Below, in pieces: positions 1-33,769 of a DNA stretch of 64,000 bases (position 1 is its first letter; each line of letters begins with the position of its first letter). This stretch comes from Lampris incognitus (lineage: Eukaryota; Chordata; Actinopteri; Lampriformes; Lampridae). The notes beneath the pieces are model-generated. The model searched no databases. It saw only the letters and a program-made list of their open reading frames with translations, and was not told the DNA's origin. A program made the position numbers and the translations under genes. The DNA is taken from the NCBI RefSeq assembly GCF_029633865.1, contig NC_079214.1, positions 27,460,724-27,524,723 on the forward strand. The letters are read 5' to 3'.

Positions 1-58
<58 letters not shown>

Positions 59-90
59 ATGCGTGCGTGCGTGCGTGCGTGCACATATTT
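1..90. repeat. (GT)n microsatellite grading to (GCGT)n
   Basis: Pure GT to position 57, then GCGT units to about 80. It ends directly before the acceptor of the first phka2 exon in the window (exon starts at 95). Confidence 0.95.
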
Positions 91-94
91 GCAG

Positions 95-20683
<20,589 letters not shown>

Positions 20684-20805
20684 GAGACCAGCCTAGCAGA
20701 TGTAATTGCTGCTGACAGATGTTGAATGTCTGAAGAGACACTGTGAACCTGAAGGATCTTCTCATGGTCAGTTCATAGAAATCCATGGTGCTTTATTTGA
20801 CCTTG

Positions 20806-20811
20806 AATAAA
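20806..20811 (+). terminator. phka2: phka2 poly(A) signal
   Basis: AATAAA lies about 120 bp after the stop codon, followed by a GT-rich stretch (TTGTGTTGC). This is the first canonical signal downstream of the phka2 stop. Confidence 0.7.
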
Positions 20812-21364
20812 TTGTGTTGCTCAGATATTTTTAAACAGCATAGCTATGGCAACTGAGTTCAAACCATTCCTTTGTTAATTTTGTTGTTGTGGACCATAAT
20901 TATTCTATTCAACAAGTTATTTAAATATGTTTAGTTCACAACAAACAGCTGACATATCATGTATCTGGATTATTGACATTAATATTTACCATGCCAGCAG
21001 ATGTATCTGCATGCCTGATGTCTTGCATACTGGATGTTGGAATTGTCATATTACAAGAGCTGTAATACACTATTTGTGATTGACTGCTGTAGATAATAAT
21101 ACTTAATTGTGTTCCTGCATTCGGCTAACCATGTTTAATTAACTTATTTGGTAAAGAGAAGCCAACGTTTTCAGATTGTGGTTATATATATATACACATA
21201 TATTATGTGAATGAGACATTGTGTGAAAATTAACCTTAAAATGTATTTTCCGTCTTTATGTTTAAGTTGTAATCTCCAAAGCATACACTGAGTTAGTATG
21301 TTGCTGGTTTGTGTTAGAGTTGACATGTTGCCTGAACTTTACCATGTTGAAGTTGCGTTTCTTG

Positions 21365-21803
21365 GGCATCGGGGTGGTGTGTCAGTCTGTTCCATTGCCT
21401 ACCAACACGGGGATCGCCAGATCAAGTCTCTGTGTTACCTCCAGCTTGGTCGGGTGTCCCTACAGACACAATGGGCTGTGTCTGTGGGTGGGAAGCCAGA
21501 TGTTGGTATGTGTCTTGGTCGCTTCGCTAGCGCCTCTTCTGGTTGATCGGGGTGCCTGTTCCGGGGGAAGGGGAACTGAGGGAGAATAGCGTGATCCTCC
21601 CACGTGCTACGTCCCCCTTGCGAAACTCCTCACTGTCAGGTGAAAAGAAGCGGCTGGCAACTCCACATGTATTGGAGGAGACATGTAGTAGTCTGCAGCC
21701 CTCCCCGCATCAGCGGGGGGGATGGGGGGGTGGAGCAGCGACCGGGTTGGCTTGAAAGAGTGGGGTAATTGGCCTAGTGCAATTGGGGAGAAAAGGGGGG
21801 GAA
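21365..21803 (+). mobile_element. tRNA-derived SINE family A
   Basis: About 430-bp SINE with a tRNA-like head (CCTACCAACACGGGGATCGCC), body (CAGACACAATGGGCTGTGTC, CTCCACATGTATTGGAGGAG) and a GGGGAGAAAAGGGGGG tail. An approximate duplication GAAGTTG(C/T)GTT(T)CTT flanks it. It lies between phka2 and the convergent sushi/EGF gene. Confidence 0.85.
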
Positions 21804-22776
21804 AAGAAGTTGTGTTCTTATTCCATGCAGTATTTGTCTAGAATGAAGACAGTCAAGTTTGTTTGCTAATGCGGGTGCCATGGTTGACCCACTATGTAAG
21901 ATCTCGCGTAACCTCAGAAACACCTGAGTCTGTGATATGAGCCAATGGGATTATGTGAGCGCATGAGGTGTTCATATGATGACAGAAGAGCATTGATGCA
22001 GGGAGACGGTGACATGGTGTGAGAACAGTGCAGTGTACTGATGAAAGACGGACTCGCTGAGTCTGATGCTCGAGCAAAAGAACAACTTAGAAAGAGTGAA
22101 AAGCCGTTTTCCCAGCTTTTTCTCAGCGCTTACTCAAAGTTTATTAAGCTTTTTAAAATAAAACGGGCAAGGGTAAAAACTATTATTTTATTGTTAAAAG
22201 TGAAAAATTATTTCAATTTCTTTAGCAATATAATGTCTTATAAAATTGTTAGATGTAGACTATATAACAGATTCTAAAAGACTTGTTTTATTAATTTAAT
22301 TTTTACCCCTCCTCCCAAATACATTGTCATAATCTTATTTTATTTACATACATACTTTAAGAAATTACTTATGCTATGTGGGCATGAAAGAATAATAAAA
22401 TATATCATATATTAAAATGATCTCTTGTTTTGACCATCTGATAGCTTATTTGTAAATCATCAATTCAAGACTCACATAATCACCATGAACTAAAAAAACA
22501 TATTGCTACTTATTATAACATAATACCACATAAAATACTGCCACTGCATGAATGCACTGGAGACTCATACAGTACCCAACTGATGGACTACTAAAGCTAT
22601 TAATTTCCAACTGCATACCTAGAAATTACAACAAGTGTTAGTCATTTTTGCATGTCAGAAACATACTTGGCACTGCGACACTACCTGTTGTCTGATTCTT
22701 GTCATCGCAATAAGAGGTGGCTATTAAAGGGGCTATACACGGTGCAGGTGGTGTGTACAGTATTGAGTCTTGTCCT
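21804..22776. other. Intergenic convergent region
   Basis: AT-rich sequence between SINE 21365-21803 and the sushi/EGF stop; it contains that gene's 3' UTR. No further gene or repeat is recognised. Confidence 0.5.
22339..22344 (-). terminator. Candidate poly(A) signal of the sushi/EGF gene
   Basis: On the minus strand an AATAAA lies about 430 bp after the TAA stop. Another at about 22275 is also possible. Without transcript data the choice is tentative. Confidence 0.3.
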
Positions 22777-23100
22777 TTAGCCTCTGTCCTCTGTTATCCT
22801 GGGCACACATTTCTTCCAGCTGTAGGGGGAGAGACGGTGGGAGGCTGGGCAGGCACATTTGTATCCCCCTTTGTGGTTGACACACAGGTGGGAGCATCCG
22901 CCATTCTTCCGACTGCACTCATTAATGTCTGGGAGAGACAGAGACTGTTACTGTCTGTATCCTCAAGGTATCCATCCATCCATCCATTATCTAAACCGCT
23001 TATCCTGCTCTCGGGGTCACGGGGATGCTGGAGCCTATCCCAGCAGTCATTGGGCAGCAGGCGGGGAGACACCCTGGACAGGCTGCCAGACCCTCACAGG

Positions 23101-23144
<44 letters not shown>

Positions 23145-23464
23145 TTAGGGACAACTTAGTATGGCCGATTCACCTGACCTACATGTCTTTGGACTGTGGG
23201 AGGAAACCGGAGCACCCGGAGGAAACCCACACAGACATGGGGAGAACATGCAACCTCCACACAGAGGACGACCTGGGACGACCCTCAAAGTTGGACTACC
23301 CCGGGGCTCAAACCCAGGACCTTCTTGCTGTGAGGCGGCTGGGCTAACCACTGTGCCACCGGGCTGCTATCCTCAAGGCAGAGAACCAGATATCTAACTA
23401 GAGCAAAAACGTCAAGCGTACAAGAACAATGTATTTGCATGTCATTAACAGTGTTTGTGCACGT

Positions 23465-23507
<43 letters not shown>

Positions 23508-26500
23508 CGTGCGTGTGTGTGTGTGTGTGCACGCATATGTTTCTCACTGACCCTTGCAGCGTCGTCCGTCTGTCTGGAGCGTGTATCCTCTCGGACAGAT
23601 GCAGCGATGGGAGCCTGGTAAGTTTACACACTGCCATTCACATCTGCTGAGCTGCCGGGCTTCCTCCCCACATTCGTCTATGTCTGTGTGTTGGAATGAG
23701 GAGATACCTTTGTTCACATCATGTCTACGTACAACTTTTCATTTTCATCCTCTAAATTCAAAAACGTCAATGTGTTTAAAGGGAAATTTGGTTTCCAGGC
23801 AGGTTTCACAATGAAATTAGAATGTAAAACTGCATAATGAAAGAAAATACTGTAAACATGGAAAAAAAAACCCACACACAACACAATACAAACACTTAAA
23901 CAACTCACCAAATCATGTCAAATGCGGGAATCCTTTACAGGGTTCTCTGTATGTCTTTATATGTTTTTACAGGTTAGTTTTAAAAGTCTTAATTAGAGAA
24001 GACGGACAAGGAAAGCATACAAAGATAAAAAGCTAACAAATATGATGATAAAGGTATGTAAAATTTTCATAGCAAACAAACTTAACCCACCTACACACTC
24101 CTCTTTAAGTGTGTGTGTTGTTGATTTATCAGGTGTGGGAGCGAGGGTCTGCTTCCTGTACCCAGGAGGACATTGAGGGACACAGCTCCGTCCGTCTCCG
24201 GCCAAGGTGTGCCCAAACCCGCAGGAGCATCGGTAGGATCCCGGTGAGTTGTGGCACTGCTCCGTGCAGGGCCCCTGTCCCTGGTTGTCAGCACACTCAT
24301 CTATGTCTGCACCACAGCAACGACAAAATGGAAAGCTAATATTTTTGCCTACTATGGGTGCTATCAGCTTTATACCATGAAAACTTTTCTCTCATATTAC
24401 TTCCAGTCCTAGTCTATGTCGTTTCTTTTCTTTTTGGAAATTTTTCTCCCAAATTTTTATTTGGCCAATTACCCCACTCTTCCGAGCCATCCTGGTTGCT
24501 GCTCAAACCCCTCTGCTGATCTGGGGTGGGCTGCAGACTACCAAATCTTTCCTCTGATACATGTGGAGTCGCCAGCCACTTCTTTTCGCCTGACAGTGAG
24601 GAGTTTCACCAGGGGGATGTAGCACATGGGAGGATCACGCTATTCCCCCTCCCCCCATAACAGGCGCCCTGACCGACCAGAGGAAGCACTAGTGCAGCAA
24701 CCAGGACACATACGCACATCTGGCTTCCCACCCGCAGACACGGCCAATTGTGTCTGTAGGGATGCCCGATCAAGCCAGAGGTAACACAAGAATTTGAACA
24801 GGCGATCCCCGTGTTGGTAAGCAACGGAATAGACCACCACGCTACCCAGACGTCTCTAGTCTATATAATTTCTGTTGTTGTGTATACCATTACTTCACCA
24901 AAATGAGTGAGTGCAAAAGAAACGATGGCACCCTATAAAGGGAAGAGATGTTTAAAGCATTTACAGTATGTGAATAGAGTTTTGGTCAATAATGAGACGC
25001 TGAATGATAAAGTACGTGCAATGCATATTTGGCTAATTTTCTTTCTTTTATACATAGCGTTTTTAGGAACACACTACACATTTCTGGTGAACTTGAGTTT
25101 TCTGCTATTTGGGGGACAACAGAGGAAAAACAAGGCATTCTTATAAAACAATATCTCTGAAGTGGCGTCTGACCTTGGCAGTTGTCATCTGCAGTTTGCA
25201 GGCTGTAGCCAGCCGGACACTCACAATGGAAACTTCCAGGGGTGTTAATACAACCAAACACACAGCCTGTTACAGCGACGGGCAACTGACACTCGTCCAC
25301 ATCTGCAGAGAGCAAGTGTGGCAACAAAATGAAGAAAAAAAAAATTGTACTTTGAGGCAAATCATATTAACAGACCTGTCCTAGAGTCTAGCACAGTGGT
25401 TGTCTAGGAGGGAAGAAGGCTTAAGAGGGTTTCCAGCAAAGGGAGGAGTTATGTAATTTCCCTATTAGAAATCAAACCAATTTTGGAAGGCAGAAGTATG
25501 CTATATACTCTAATAACAAATCCAATAACTAAATTCAACTCCAAGTCAACAACAATCTACCCATTTGGAGTTTCTTAAGGCAAATCTCTTCAAATGAGGG
25601 TTCATGGTTTTACAGCCTTGATTAGATACACACACAAGAAACAAACTCACCTGGACAGGAGGTCTGGTCATGAGTTAGCTGATAGCCATTATCACAGCTG
25701 CATTTAAAGGAGCCAAATGTGTTGATGCACCCCTGCTGACAGTGGTGCTGCCCTTCTGCACACTCATCTATATCTACACACACAGACGCAACACGTTTTT
25801 AAATGTTTATCTAATGCACCAGATTAACCTAAAATATGTCCAACTGTGAAAATGAGTCAACATACACATACACACAAACTCATTAGCATAAATACACAGA
25901 GCCACAACCACATGTTTACAGGATTCTGAAGAATGGATGGGTTTTGTCACAACACGCATAATGTGCAAACAAGATGCAACATGGAGACACACAATCACCC
26001 ACAAACGCACACATGCACACACAGACACACTCACACACACACACACATACACACACACACACAATAATCTGTGCTTGTTGACATAAGCATGACCAGGGAG
26101 GACAACATCCCACTGTGATGTAAGTGAAAGGGGGAAAAAGAACAGATGAGGAGTCAACATGCTCTCCATGACTCGGATCCAAACTGAAATCTGAATCCCC
26201 ACTCATATCTCCTCATTTGCCAGCTGGTTTGATCAGCACTGCAAATGTTTTCTGCATCTCCATCTTGGTCAAAAGGGACAGGAAGCAAGCAAGGATGTGT
26301 GGCAAACAACTCAGCCAAGATGTAAAGTCAGCTACCTCAGTCTATCCAGTGTAGCCTGCCATCCAGGAGAGCACAAGTTCTCCATCAGAGGCTTATCTGC
26401 ATGCCTGCAGTCTCTCTTTACTGTCCAGGACCCTGGACATTTTTAACACATCTCTACACATTTGAAATAGATTAGAATGTTGACCTTGTTGAGTCACGGG

Positions 26501-29500
26501 AGACTGACATGTTTTGGGTCAAGGAACAAAAATGGATGTTTGTTTGCCCTCGACTGGCAACTGCTTTAAAAGAGTTATTTCACTGCGCTGGAATGTCAAG
26601 GCTAAAGCAAAACTATAATTAGATATCTGTGATGTCTGCGGACAAAGTCCATCAGTAGAAATTGACCGGTTTGACAGGGCAGGATTATTTGTCTAAGTGT
26701 AGACAAATAACATTAAAGGTAGAAGAAATCAGCATTACATGCCGAGTGCTCACAGAAATCACTTAGAGAGTCAGATACTGCGCTGCTAGAAAATGGATGG
26801 AAGCTGTTTCTTAAAACAGTAAATGTCACCCTCTTGTAAGGGGAATTGCACTGCTGTAAAAGTAATGGCTCACCCAAGCATGTCAGTGTTCTCAGGTTGT
26901 TCTCTGATGGGCTGTAACATGCCTCCACGGACAGTGCTTTGTTATTAGAGAGGTCCACTGGGGTCTACTAAGAATGTAGAAGAATGCTACAGTCTTGAAA
27001 TAGCAATGACAGCTATGGAAAAAGAAAACAGGGTTATGCTCACCTCTACATGTTTGCTTGTCATCCAGCAGGGTGAAACCGTGTCTGCAGAGGCACTGGG
27101 TCCAGGCCCGAGTCTCATGGAGGCTCTGGGACTCAGTGCACAGCTGAGAACAGCCCCCGTTGTTGACTGAACATGGTGAGAGCTCTGTTGACAGACACAA
27201 GAAAACAAATCAGGAACAATTTATTTGTCATTTCATCTTATGTACTACGTACACAAAAGAAACAAAATTCCATTTCCCCCAGCCCACAGCAGCGCAACAC
27301 AAAGACAAAAACGCACATCCAAAAACCTCCAAAAACAACACCAAAAGCATACAAAAACAGAGAGAACAAAGCAAAAAAAACAAAACAACACAACCAACAA
27401 CACAGTCCACCCAGTGCAACACAGTCCAAAAGTTCTACCGTCCTGAGAACAAACACCAGCCAGGATGACTGTCGGAACTGCCGGTCCACATGGGCCAGCA
27501 ACCAGCCCAGCCTGTCCCGCCTCTGCGCCCTGCCAGACCGCCCCCGGTGCCCCCCCTCAGGCACAGCCTATCCAATGCCAGCTGTCCCGCCAGACACCCT
27601 CGACACACCTCCTCTGCACTCCACACGACGACACAAATGCATACACAGACAAAAACACTGCACAGTCGATGCTAGGCAAGGCCGCAGCCAGACCGCCTTG
27701 GTGTTTCCTCTTGGGCAGGGCAGTTAGCCCAGCCCGCCCTCGGTGCCCTCTCCTCGGGCCCACAGGACGCAGCAGACAGAGCTCTCTCAGCTGATCCAGC
27801 GCCAGCTCTCCCAGCCAAGCGAAACTGACAATCAAAATAAAAACTTCACTCGATGACACAAACTTAGACGTAGACGTGAACAAAGATACTGCACAATCGG
27901 CACTGGGTGAGGCTGCCACAAACGCGAGTCCGCACCGCCATCCTCCCACACTGGAAGCCATACACAATACACAATAAATATAATATAATAAGATATAATA
28001 TATAATAAAATAATATAATAATAATAACTATATATATATAATATAAAATTACACAAGAATAGGTTCTTACAGTATAATCACAAATCTGTTTACATTAGAC
28101 CTAAAAGATGCTGCTTGCTAACCCTAGCCTGGTCTGTACTGACATAGAAAATACATAAACTTATTCTGTGGTACCTTTAGATGGTGGCAAAAACAAACAA
28201 GAGCGATGTAGTTTGATGCCAATTTGCACACTTGTAGCCTTACAATTGATTTTTGAGTACCATCACATCCAAGTTCCTTAATATGTTCAGTATATGAGTA
28301 GATGGGTGGATGTCTCTGAGGTAACTGATGTTTCAACGGACATTATAAACCAAATAATTCCGGTCGATCGATCTTCATTAACATCATGGCATAGCAGAAT
28401 TATAGGATTGGGCAAGATAATGTTGCCATACATTGCTCCATAAGGAGAGAACATGGAGAAAGAAAGAAGCAAAAAGGAAAAAAACTGGAGAGTGTATGAG
28501 AGAAAGAGGAAAAAAAAGAGACTGACAGATTCTTAGACTGAAAGGCATGACTGTACTAAAATGACCACTGCATGCAGTTAAATATGTTTCACCCATTACT
28601 GCATTGATATTGAACAGCAGTTTGTCACAGTAGGTTCATTTCAAACCATCTAGTGTGCCATGAACTCCCACTGCTCCTTCTTGTCGCCAAACTCAATTAC
28701 AGCACAGAAAGACTCCGATGTACAAAGCAATAGTTTTACTCACCCATACAAACAGGTGTGACTCCACTCCAAGTGCCCCCATGCTGGCAGTAGCTGTGTA
28801 TGTCTCCGTGAGCCAGCGTGTAACCAGGATAGCAGGCGTACTGTATGTAATGTCGATTCCTCCCAGGACCTGGATTCTCCACATTTCGAAAATAGAAGGT
28901 CCCGTGAATGGGCATCGGTGGGTACGGGCACACAGGCTGTCGCCTGTTGAGGGTCAAGGATGGGGTGGCAGGGTCGACAGTGGCGACTGTTGAGCCGGTG
29001 TGGTTTTCCGTCCAGTAGGCTCTTGGCTCATTTGGGGTCAACGTGAACCCAGGCGAGGTGACATCGGAGAGCGGTGCAATTGCTTTTGACTGGGAGGAGC
29101 TGTGATCGGAGGCGGTGAAGGCAGAAAGGGAGAGAGGAGAGATGGATGGGGAGTGAGGCATGGAGGAGGAGGAAAAAAAGGCAGGAGAAGGCGACATGGG
29201 CGAGGAGTGAGCCGAGAGAGACCTTTTGGAATTGGGAAAGGCAGATGTAGATACAACATGTGATAAAGTATAAGCTTGTTTAAGTTGAGTCCTCGTCTGT
29301 GTTATGACGGTAACATCTGGCAGTTCTGTCTCGGTCTGATCCGAATTCAGCTCCTCCACACCCACAGAGTCCACCACTGAACCCCTGTGTCTGCCTTGCT
29401 CAGTTGAGAAAGGATAGAGGACAGTTTCAGCCTCAGGGTTTCTATGAATGGTGACATTAATCCGGGATGCGTTGGAGACTGAGATGGACTCTTCGCCTTC

Positions 29501-32028
29501 TACCTCTAGCACTTTTTCAATACCAAGCACAGAAGATGTGGAGGCTCGAGTATGTGGGAAATGAACAGTTTGTGCTGCGAGGTTAAGCCTGATAGCGGTA
29601 CTTGTGGTGGCACTGACAGCTGAAGTTTGAAACCCCTTAAATGCTGAGGATTGTTCTGTCCTTGACAGTAATGATAAGGTCAGCGACCCGGTGGGAGGCA
29701 GATATGATTCACTGGTCATCTGTATGGAAGCATCCGGAGGCTTTTGGGAGGCTTCTGTGACTCCAGCCTCCTCCTCCTCTGCTTCAATGTATGAAGTTTT
29801 TGCTTTTGAGAAGTTCCTGCCAGATTTAGTTACATGCACTCCATTTCCCTTCTGGATATAAGCTTTAAGATGAGCCCCATCTTGGAGGAAGACTTTAGCA
29901 TTATGGTGTTGAACGTGTGGCTCCCTGCCATCTACCAGTTCAGTCACTTCAACTCCTTTGCTTTTTGATGTTTGTGATGGCATGTAGGACAAAAAGGCAG
30001 ATTTTAGATAGGCTTCTTTCAAGGCAGTATTGGGGAGGGTGTCGTAGTGAGATCGAAGGTGATTTTTCAGAGCCAAGGGTGCCTGGAGTTTTTGAATGGC
30101 CTGCAGCATGTTGGTCTGTTGCATGGCTGAATGTGAAACAGAGCTCGTCATGTCAGATTCTAGGATGAACAAGATGAAAAACAGACATTACATAATACAA
30201 TATTATGGATGGATAAAACTATGCTTGTCCTGTGTTGACTTTAATGTCTGATAACTTGAGGTGCAGTGACATGTGTGATTTTTTTCAGATTTCACTGATG
30301 AACACAAATTACGCACACATACATATAAATGCAAAAGACCCACAAATCTCTTATCACAAGGTATTACGACAATGTTTTGTATGCTCACCCTTGCAGATAG
30401 GCTTGCTGCTGTTCCACATGGGGACCTTACAATATAACATTGAAGATCCATATAGCCTAAAGCCACTATTACAGCTGAATGACACCCAGGAGCCATCTGC
30501 ATTCACACTGCTGGTCCCATGGATCAGTGGCCCCGGGCTGGCACAGCCTGAACCTGAGACGAGAGAATTACAGTCAGAATACGAATAAACATGCTTTTTA
30601 TCAAGGAACATAAGGGATTAAGCAATCTTAGGAATACACCAGTGATAAAACAAATTTACAGGCATAATATCTGGCCTTTTTTCTGAAAAATTCCATTATC
30701 TTAACCGCTTATCCTGCTCTCAGGGTCACGGGTTTTTATTAATAATATTTTATTGGTATTCTTACATTTTTAAACATCACTCTAAAAAAAATTGATAAAT
30801 AACGAAATAAAATGGAGAGGGCCTGAGAAAATAAACAAAACACACACATCTCAATATATGACATCAGTCTAATTCTCTCCCTCTGTGCATTGATAATGCA
30901 TTTCTGAGTATTGCACATCGACAATACGCCCGATAGTACTGTTCTTCTATTTATCATGAAACACATCAATTATTTTTTCCTGTTTTGACACATATTGCCC
31001 TTCAGTCCATATGATACCCGCTCATATACAGCTACTTTACCCTGTTCTGTGAATCAGTCCCTAAAGGTCGGAGCCCCCGGTGTCTTCCACCAGCTCAGTC
31101 TTATCTGCCTCCCAACTGTTACACGAGTTTGAATCTAATCTGAATTGCTAACATGGCACATCCCCATAGGAATTTCTGATATGTATAGCAGAAATAAAAA
31201 TTAGCATCTGTAAGTTCCTGAATACAACTAGGCAACTGTTACCAATAATTCTGAATCAACAGGCATTCCTAAAGAGCTTGTACAAGTGTACCATAAGATA
31301 CTAGACACATCCAACTTTCGGCAGCATCCCATAATCCAAGTCTATGTATGTGTCTTTGATTACAGATTAGAATCAGGACCACGTGTGAAAAAGCTCTGAC
31401 TTTATTCTCAAAATCAAGAGAATTCTAAGAATAAAATCATTAACTAAAGTCAGAATTCTGATTTTAATCTCAGAACTCCAATACATTTTCCACATGTGAC
31501 CCTGATCCTCTTCGGTACTCGATGGTTTCCCATATTGCTGTCCTTTTATATTAAATTAAGGACTATAAAGGGATCAAACAGAAAAAAGTGTTCATGAGTC
31601 AAGCTCTATCCTGAGGACTCACCGACACAGACCGGGAGGTCCCGGGACCACCGTCCAGACGCACAGCTGTTGGTGTTGTGCCCATGGAGCTTGTAACCTG
31701 GGTCACAGCGGAAGATCACAAACAGACCTCCATAACGAAAGAATGTCTGCCCGTTCTCCAGGTGTCTAAATCTGCATTTCCCAGCTCTGCACACTGTGGG
31801 AAGAGATACAGTGCTTCAAGAGAAAATCTGCGATCGTTCCCGGCTACATCTGCAAAACAACTGCTTTTCTCACAAAGACATGCTGAGGAAAACAAAGGAT
31901 TAAAAGGTAAATAGAGTCACATGTGGTCAATTAAAATGCCCCCCCCCACACACACACACACAGGAACCTTGAGCACAGTTCCAGAGCAGAGCAACCAGGG
32001 CCGCCAGGAGCCCTGTCTGAGTTTCCAT
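22777..32028 (-). CDS. Secreted sushi/EGF multidomain protein (10 coding exons, not recognised by name)
   Basis: Exons in transcript order: 32028-31968 (ATG, signal peptide), 31793-31623 (sushi 1), 30553-30389 (sushi 2), 30159-28744 (spacer plus sushi 3), 27184-27044 (EGF), 25773-25651, 25302-25174 and 24306-24091 (EGFs starting D-[IV]-D-E-C), 23614-23552 (second half of an EGF), 22928-22777 (EGF starting DINEC, then TAA at 22779-22777). Every junction is phase 1, the pattern of shuffled extracellular modules, and the spliced frame is open for 878 codons. Sushi modules show the four-Cys pattern with Trp; cbEGFs carry the calcium-binding consensus. It should be secreted, with no transmembrane segment seen. 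The 24091 donor was chosen because it gives phase 1 and joins to a Cys-Val-Gly-Ser EGF core. Fibulin-like or other matrix roles are possible, but I assign no function. Confidence 0.8.
22969..23367 (-). mobile_element. tRNA-derived SINE family B with internal (CA)n
   Basis: Minus-strand copy with an 11-bp duplication TATCCTCAAGG at 22958-22968 and 23368-23378. It carries a (CA)n expansion at 23103-23142, exactly where other copies have TGTGAATG. It lies in the last intron of the sushi/EGF gene. Confidence 0.9.
23470..23530. repeat. (GT)n / (GCGT)n microsatellite
   Basis: GT tract interrupted by GCGTGCGT, about 20 bp beyond the exon 23614-23552 (intron side on the coding strand). Confidence 0.95.
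24430..24855 (-). mobile_element. tRNA-derived SINE family A, antisense
   Basis: Full-length minus copy: tail TTTCTCCCAAATTTTTATTTGG complement at the left, tRNA-like head with CCCCGTGTTGGTAAGC complement at 24810-24850. Confidence 0.85.
25800..27040. other. Sushi/EGF intron without recognised element
   Basis: Contains only an imperfect CA-rich tract at about 25990-26062. No coding exon or transposon is recognised. Confidence 0.5.
27215..27965 (-). mobile_element. GC-rich retroelement-like repeat, second copy
   Basis: Resembles 16195-17080: on the minus strand a C/G-rich body ends in GACAAATAAATTGTTCC. It lies in the intron between the spacer exon and the first EGF exon. An AT-rich (TAA/TA)n stretch at 27966-28050 follows. 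Confidence 0.45.
28744..30159 (-). CDS. Large Ser/Thr-rich exon plus third sushi domain
   Basis: A single 1,416-bp exon encodes about 472 residues. The first about 400 are low-complexity: rich in Ser, Thr, Pro and Ala, with clusters such as [20 protein letters not shown], and with scattered N-x-[ST] sites. This looks like an O-glycosylated stalk. The last about 65 residues are a sushi module containing [19 protein letters not shown] and [11 protein letters not shown]. Acceptor CCTAG and donor GG-GTGAGT are clear. Separating two N-terminal sushi modules from a third by a mucin-like spacer within one exon is unusual. Confidence 0.8.
30690..30733 (-). mobile_element. SINE family B tail fragment
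   Basis: Short match to the AACCGCTTATCCTGCTCTCAGGGTCACGG end. The remaining intron 30734-31620 has no recognised feature. Confidence 0.5.
31968..32028 (-). CDS. Signal-peptide exon of the sushi/EGF gene
   Basis: The ATG at 32028-32026 begins a 20-residue hydrophobic leader ([20 protein letters not shown]) ending at a GT donor that is followed by a short TG repeat. It joins in phase 1 to the first sushi exon. It is the only signal-peptide-like exon upstream of that sushi exon in the window, which decides the start. Confidence 0.75.
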
Positions 32029-33214
32029 AGATTAGCAGAGATGCAGGCAGAAGGATACTGCCAGACCATCTGAAAGTTTGCGTAACCTCTCCTGATTCTT
32101 AGGAAAGGGAGGGAGTGGAGGAAGGGCAGTGAGTGGTGGGGAGACAAGGGAAGGAGGAAGAAAGAGGCTGACTTGAAAAAAGAAAAAGAGCACTTGGAAA
32201 AAAAATTAACGTTGGGTGATTTACGAGGGGTTGAGGACCGACGGGAGATTGAGGGTGACCCAGGATGCCCAGAATGAAAGAGAAGAAAAAAAGAGGATGG
32301 GCATAAGGAACAAGAGAAAACCCAAACATTCTGACAAAATTGTAGGAGAGAGACAGAAGGGTATCTTTTTCCATGCTTTCCTAGTCTGTAGTGTGCTACC
32401 AGAACCCTGCTGAGGACATAACATGTTAAAAGTGAACTGATATACAAATGGTCATTGTTTAACATTTTCAGCAAGTCTCCCCTGGATTACAAGGATAAAC
32501 AGGGTGCACATCCCACGATCATAAACACTAAGAAGCATCCTTAAAGTTGATTGTTAGTCTCTAACACCGCCCCTGCCTTAACACCATCCCTGCTGCAGTG
32601 TTGGGGAGCTAAAACTCAAGAATTTTACTCTTATACTTTTATAATGAGATGTAATAAATAACCTTAGATCTTGAATGCTTCATATTTCTCTCTTCTTTTT
32701 TTCCCCTCGTAATCTCTAGCAGATGGTTAGTTTGCACATGTGTGCTTGTACGTTTTAGGCTGTGTGCAAGTGTGTGCATGCCTGGATGCTTTTCCACTGT
32801 TTGCTCTGGCTGAAAGGATGCCCTGGCCTGTTTAAACTGCTTTCACACATTGCTTTGTAATTACAGTGAACGGAACTCTAGCACAGATGAGAGCATGCAC
32901 ACTGATGGAAGCACACACACGCACACACACACACGCAAAAGCAGACATAGTCACATAAATTACTGCCAAATGCAGAGTAGAATCTTTTAATAAAATTTTA
33001 TTTCTATATTCTGCAACTGCAGATTAAAAAAAAAGTGTTCACATTATCATGAATTTCCCATGTGAAGGCAATGTAGTGTAATACTAGACAGCTCACCTGA
33101 AGGTAACTGTGCAGTATATCATCTTTGCTATTGAAGATCATCAATGCTGCCGTCGAAGATCATCATCTTTACAAGCGAAGATCATCTGATTTTGTTTTGG
33201 TTTTTTTTTTTTTT
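32029..33214. other. Upstream region of the sushi/EGF gene
   Basis: Presumed promoter and 5' UTR side of the minus-strand gene. No clear TATA box or CpG island was identified. A short CA tract lies at 32915-32935. Confidence 0.3.
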
Positions 33215-33617
33215 TAAAAATTGATTTTTCTCCCCCCTTTTTTCTGCCCAGTTGTACTTGGCCAATTACCCTATTTTCCAAGCTGTCCTGGTCGCTGCCC
33301 CACCCCCTCTGCTGAGCCAGAGGGCTGCAGACTACCATGTCTCTGATACATGTGGAGTCGCCAGCCGCTTCTTTTCACCTGACAGTGAGGAGTTTCACCA
33401 AGGGGACATAGCGCGTGGGAGGATTACGCTATTCCCCCCAGTTACCCCCCGAACAGGTGCCCCAACCGACCAGAGGAGGCTCTAGTGCAGCGACCAGGAC
33501 ACCCATCCACATCCAGCTTCCCACCCACAGACACGGCCAATTGTGTCTGTAGGGACGCCCAACCAAGCCGGAGGCAACACAGAGATTCAAACCAGCAACT
33601 ACGCTACTTGGATGCCC
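33215..33617 (-). mobile_element. tRNA-derived SINE family A, antisense
   Basis: Minus-strand copy with the TTTTCTGCCCAGTTGTACTTGGCC end at the left and CAGAGATTCAAACC (B-box complement) at the right. The head is partly decayed. Confidence 0.8.
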
Positions 33618-33769
33618 CGATCATCTGGTTTACCTTGTCCCTCACAAACATGCAATAGTGGTGATCTCAGGAGCTGATGAATTCTCAACACAAGGACATA
33701 TCAAACTGTGCATAGAGTACCTCATCAAAACCACCTCTTGTTGCTAAACATGTTTCACCCCTTCTATCC

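Noticed and set aside
27238-27967. Frames up to 184 codons on both strands
   Set aside because: Same GC-rich repeat class as 16195-17080 and no protein similarity recognised.
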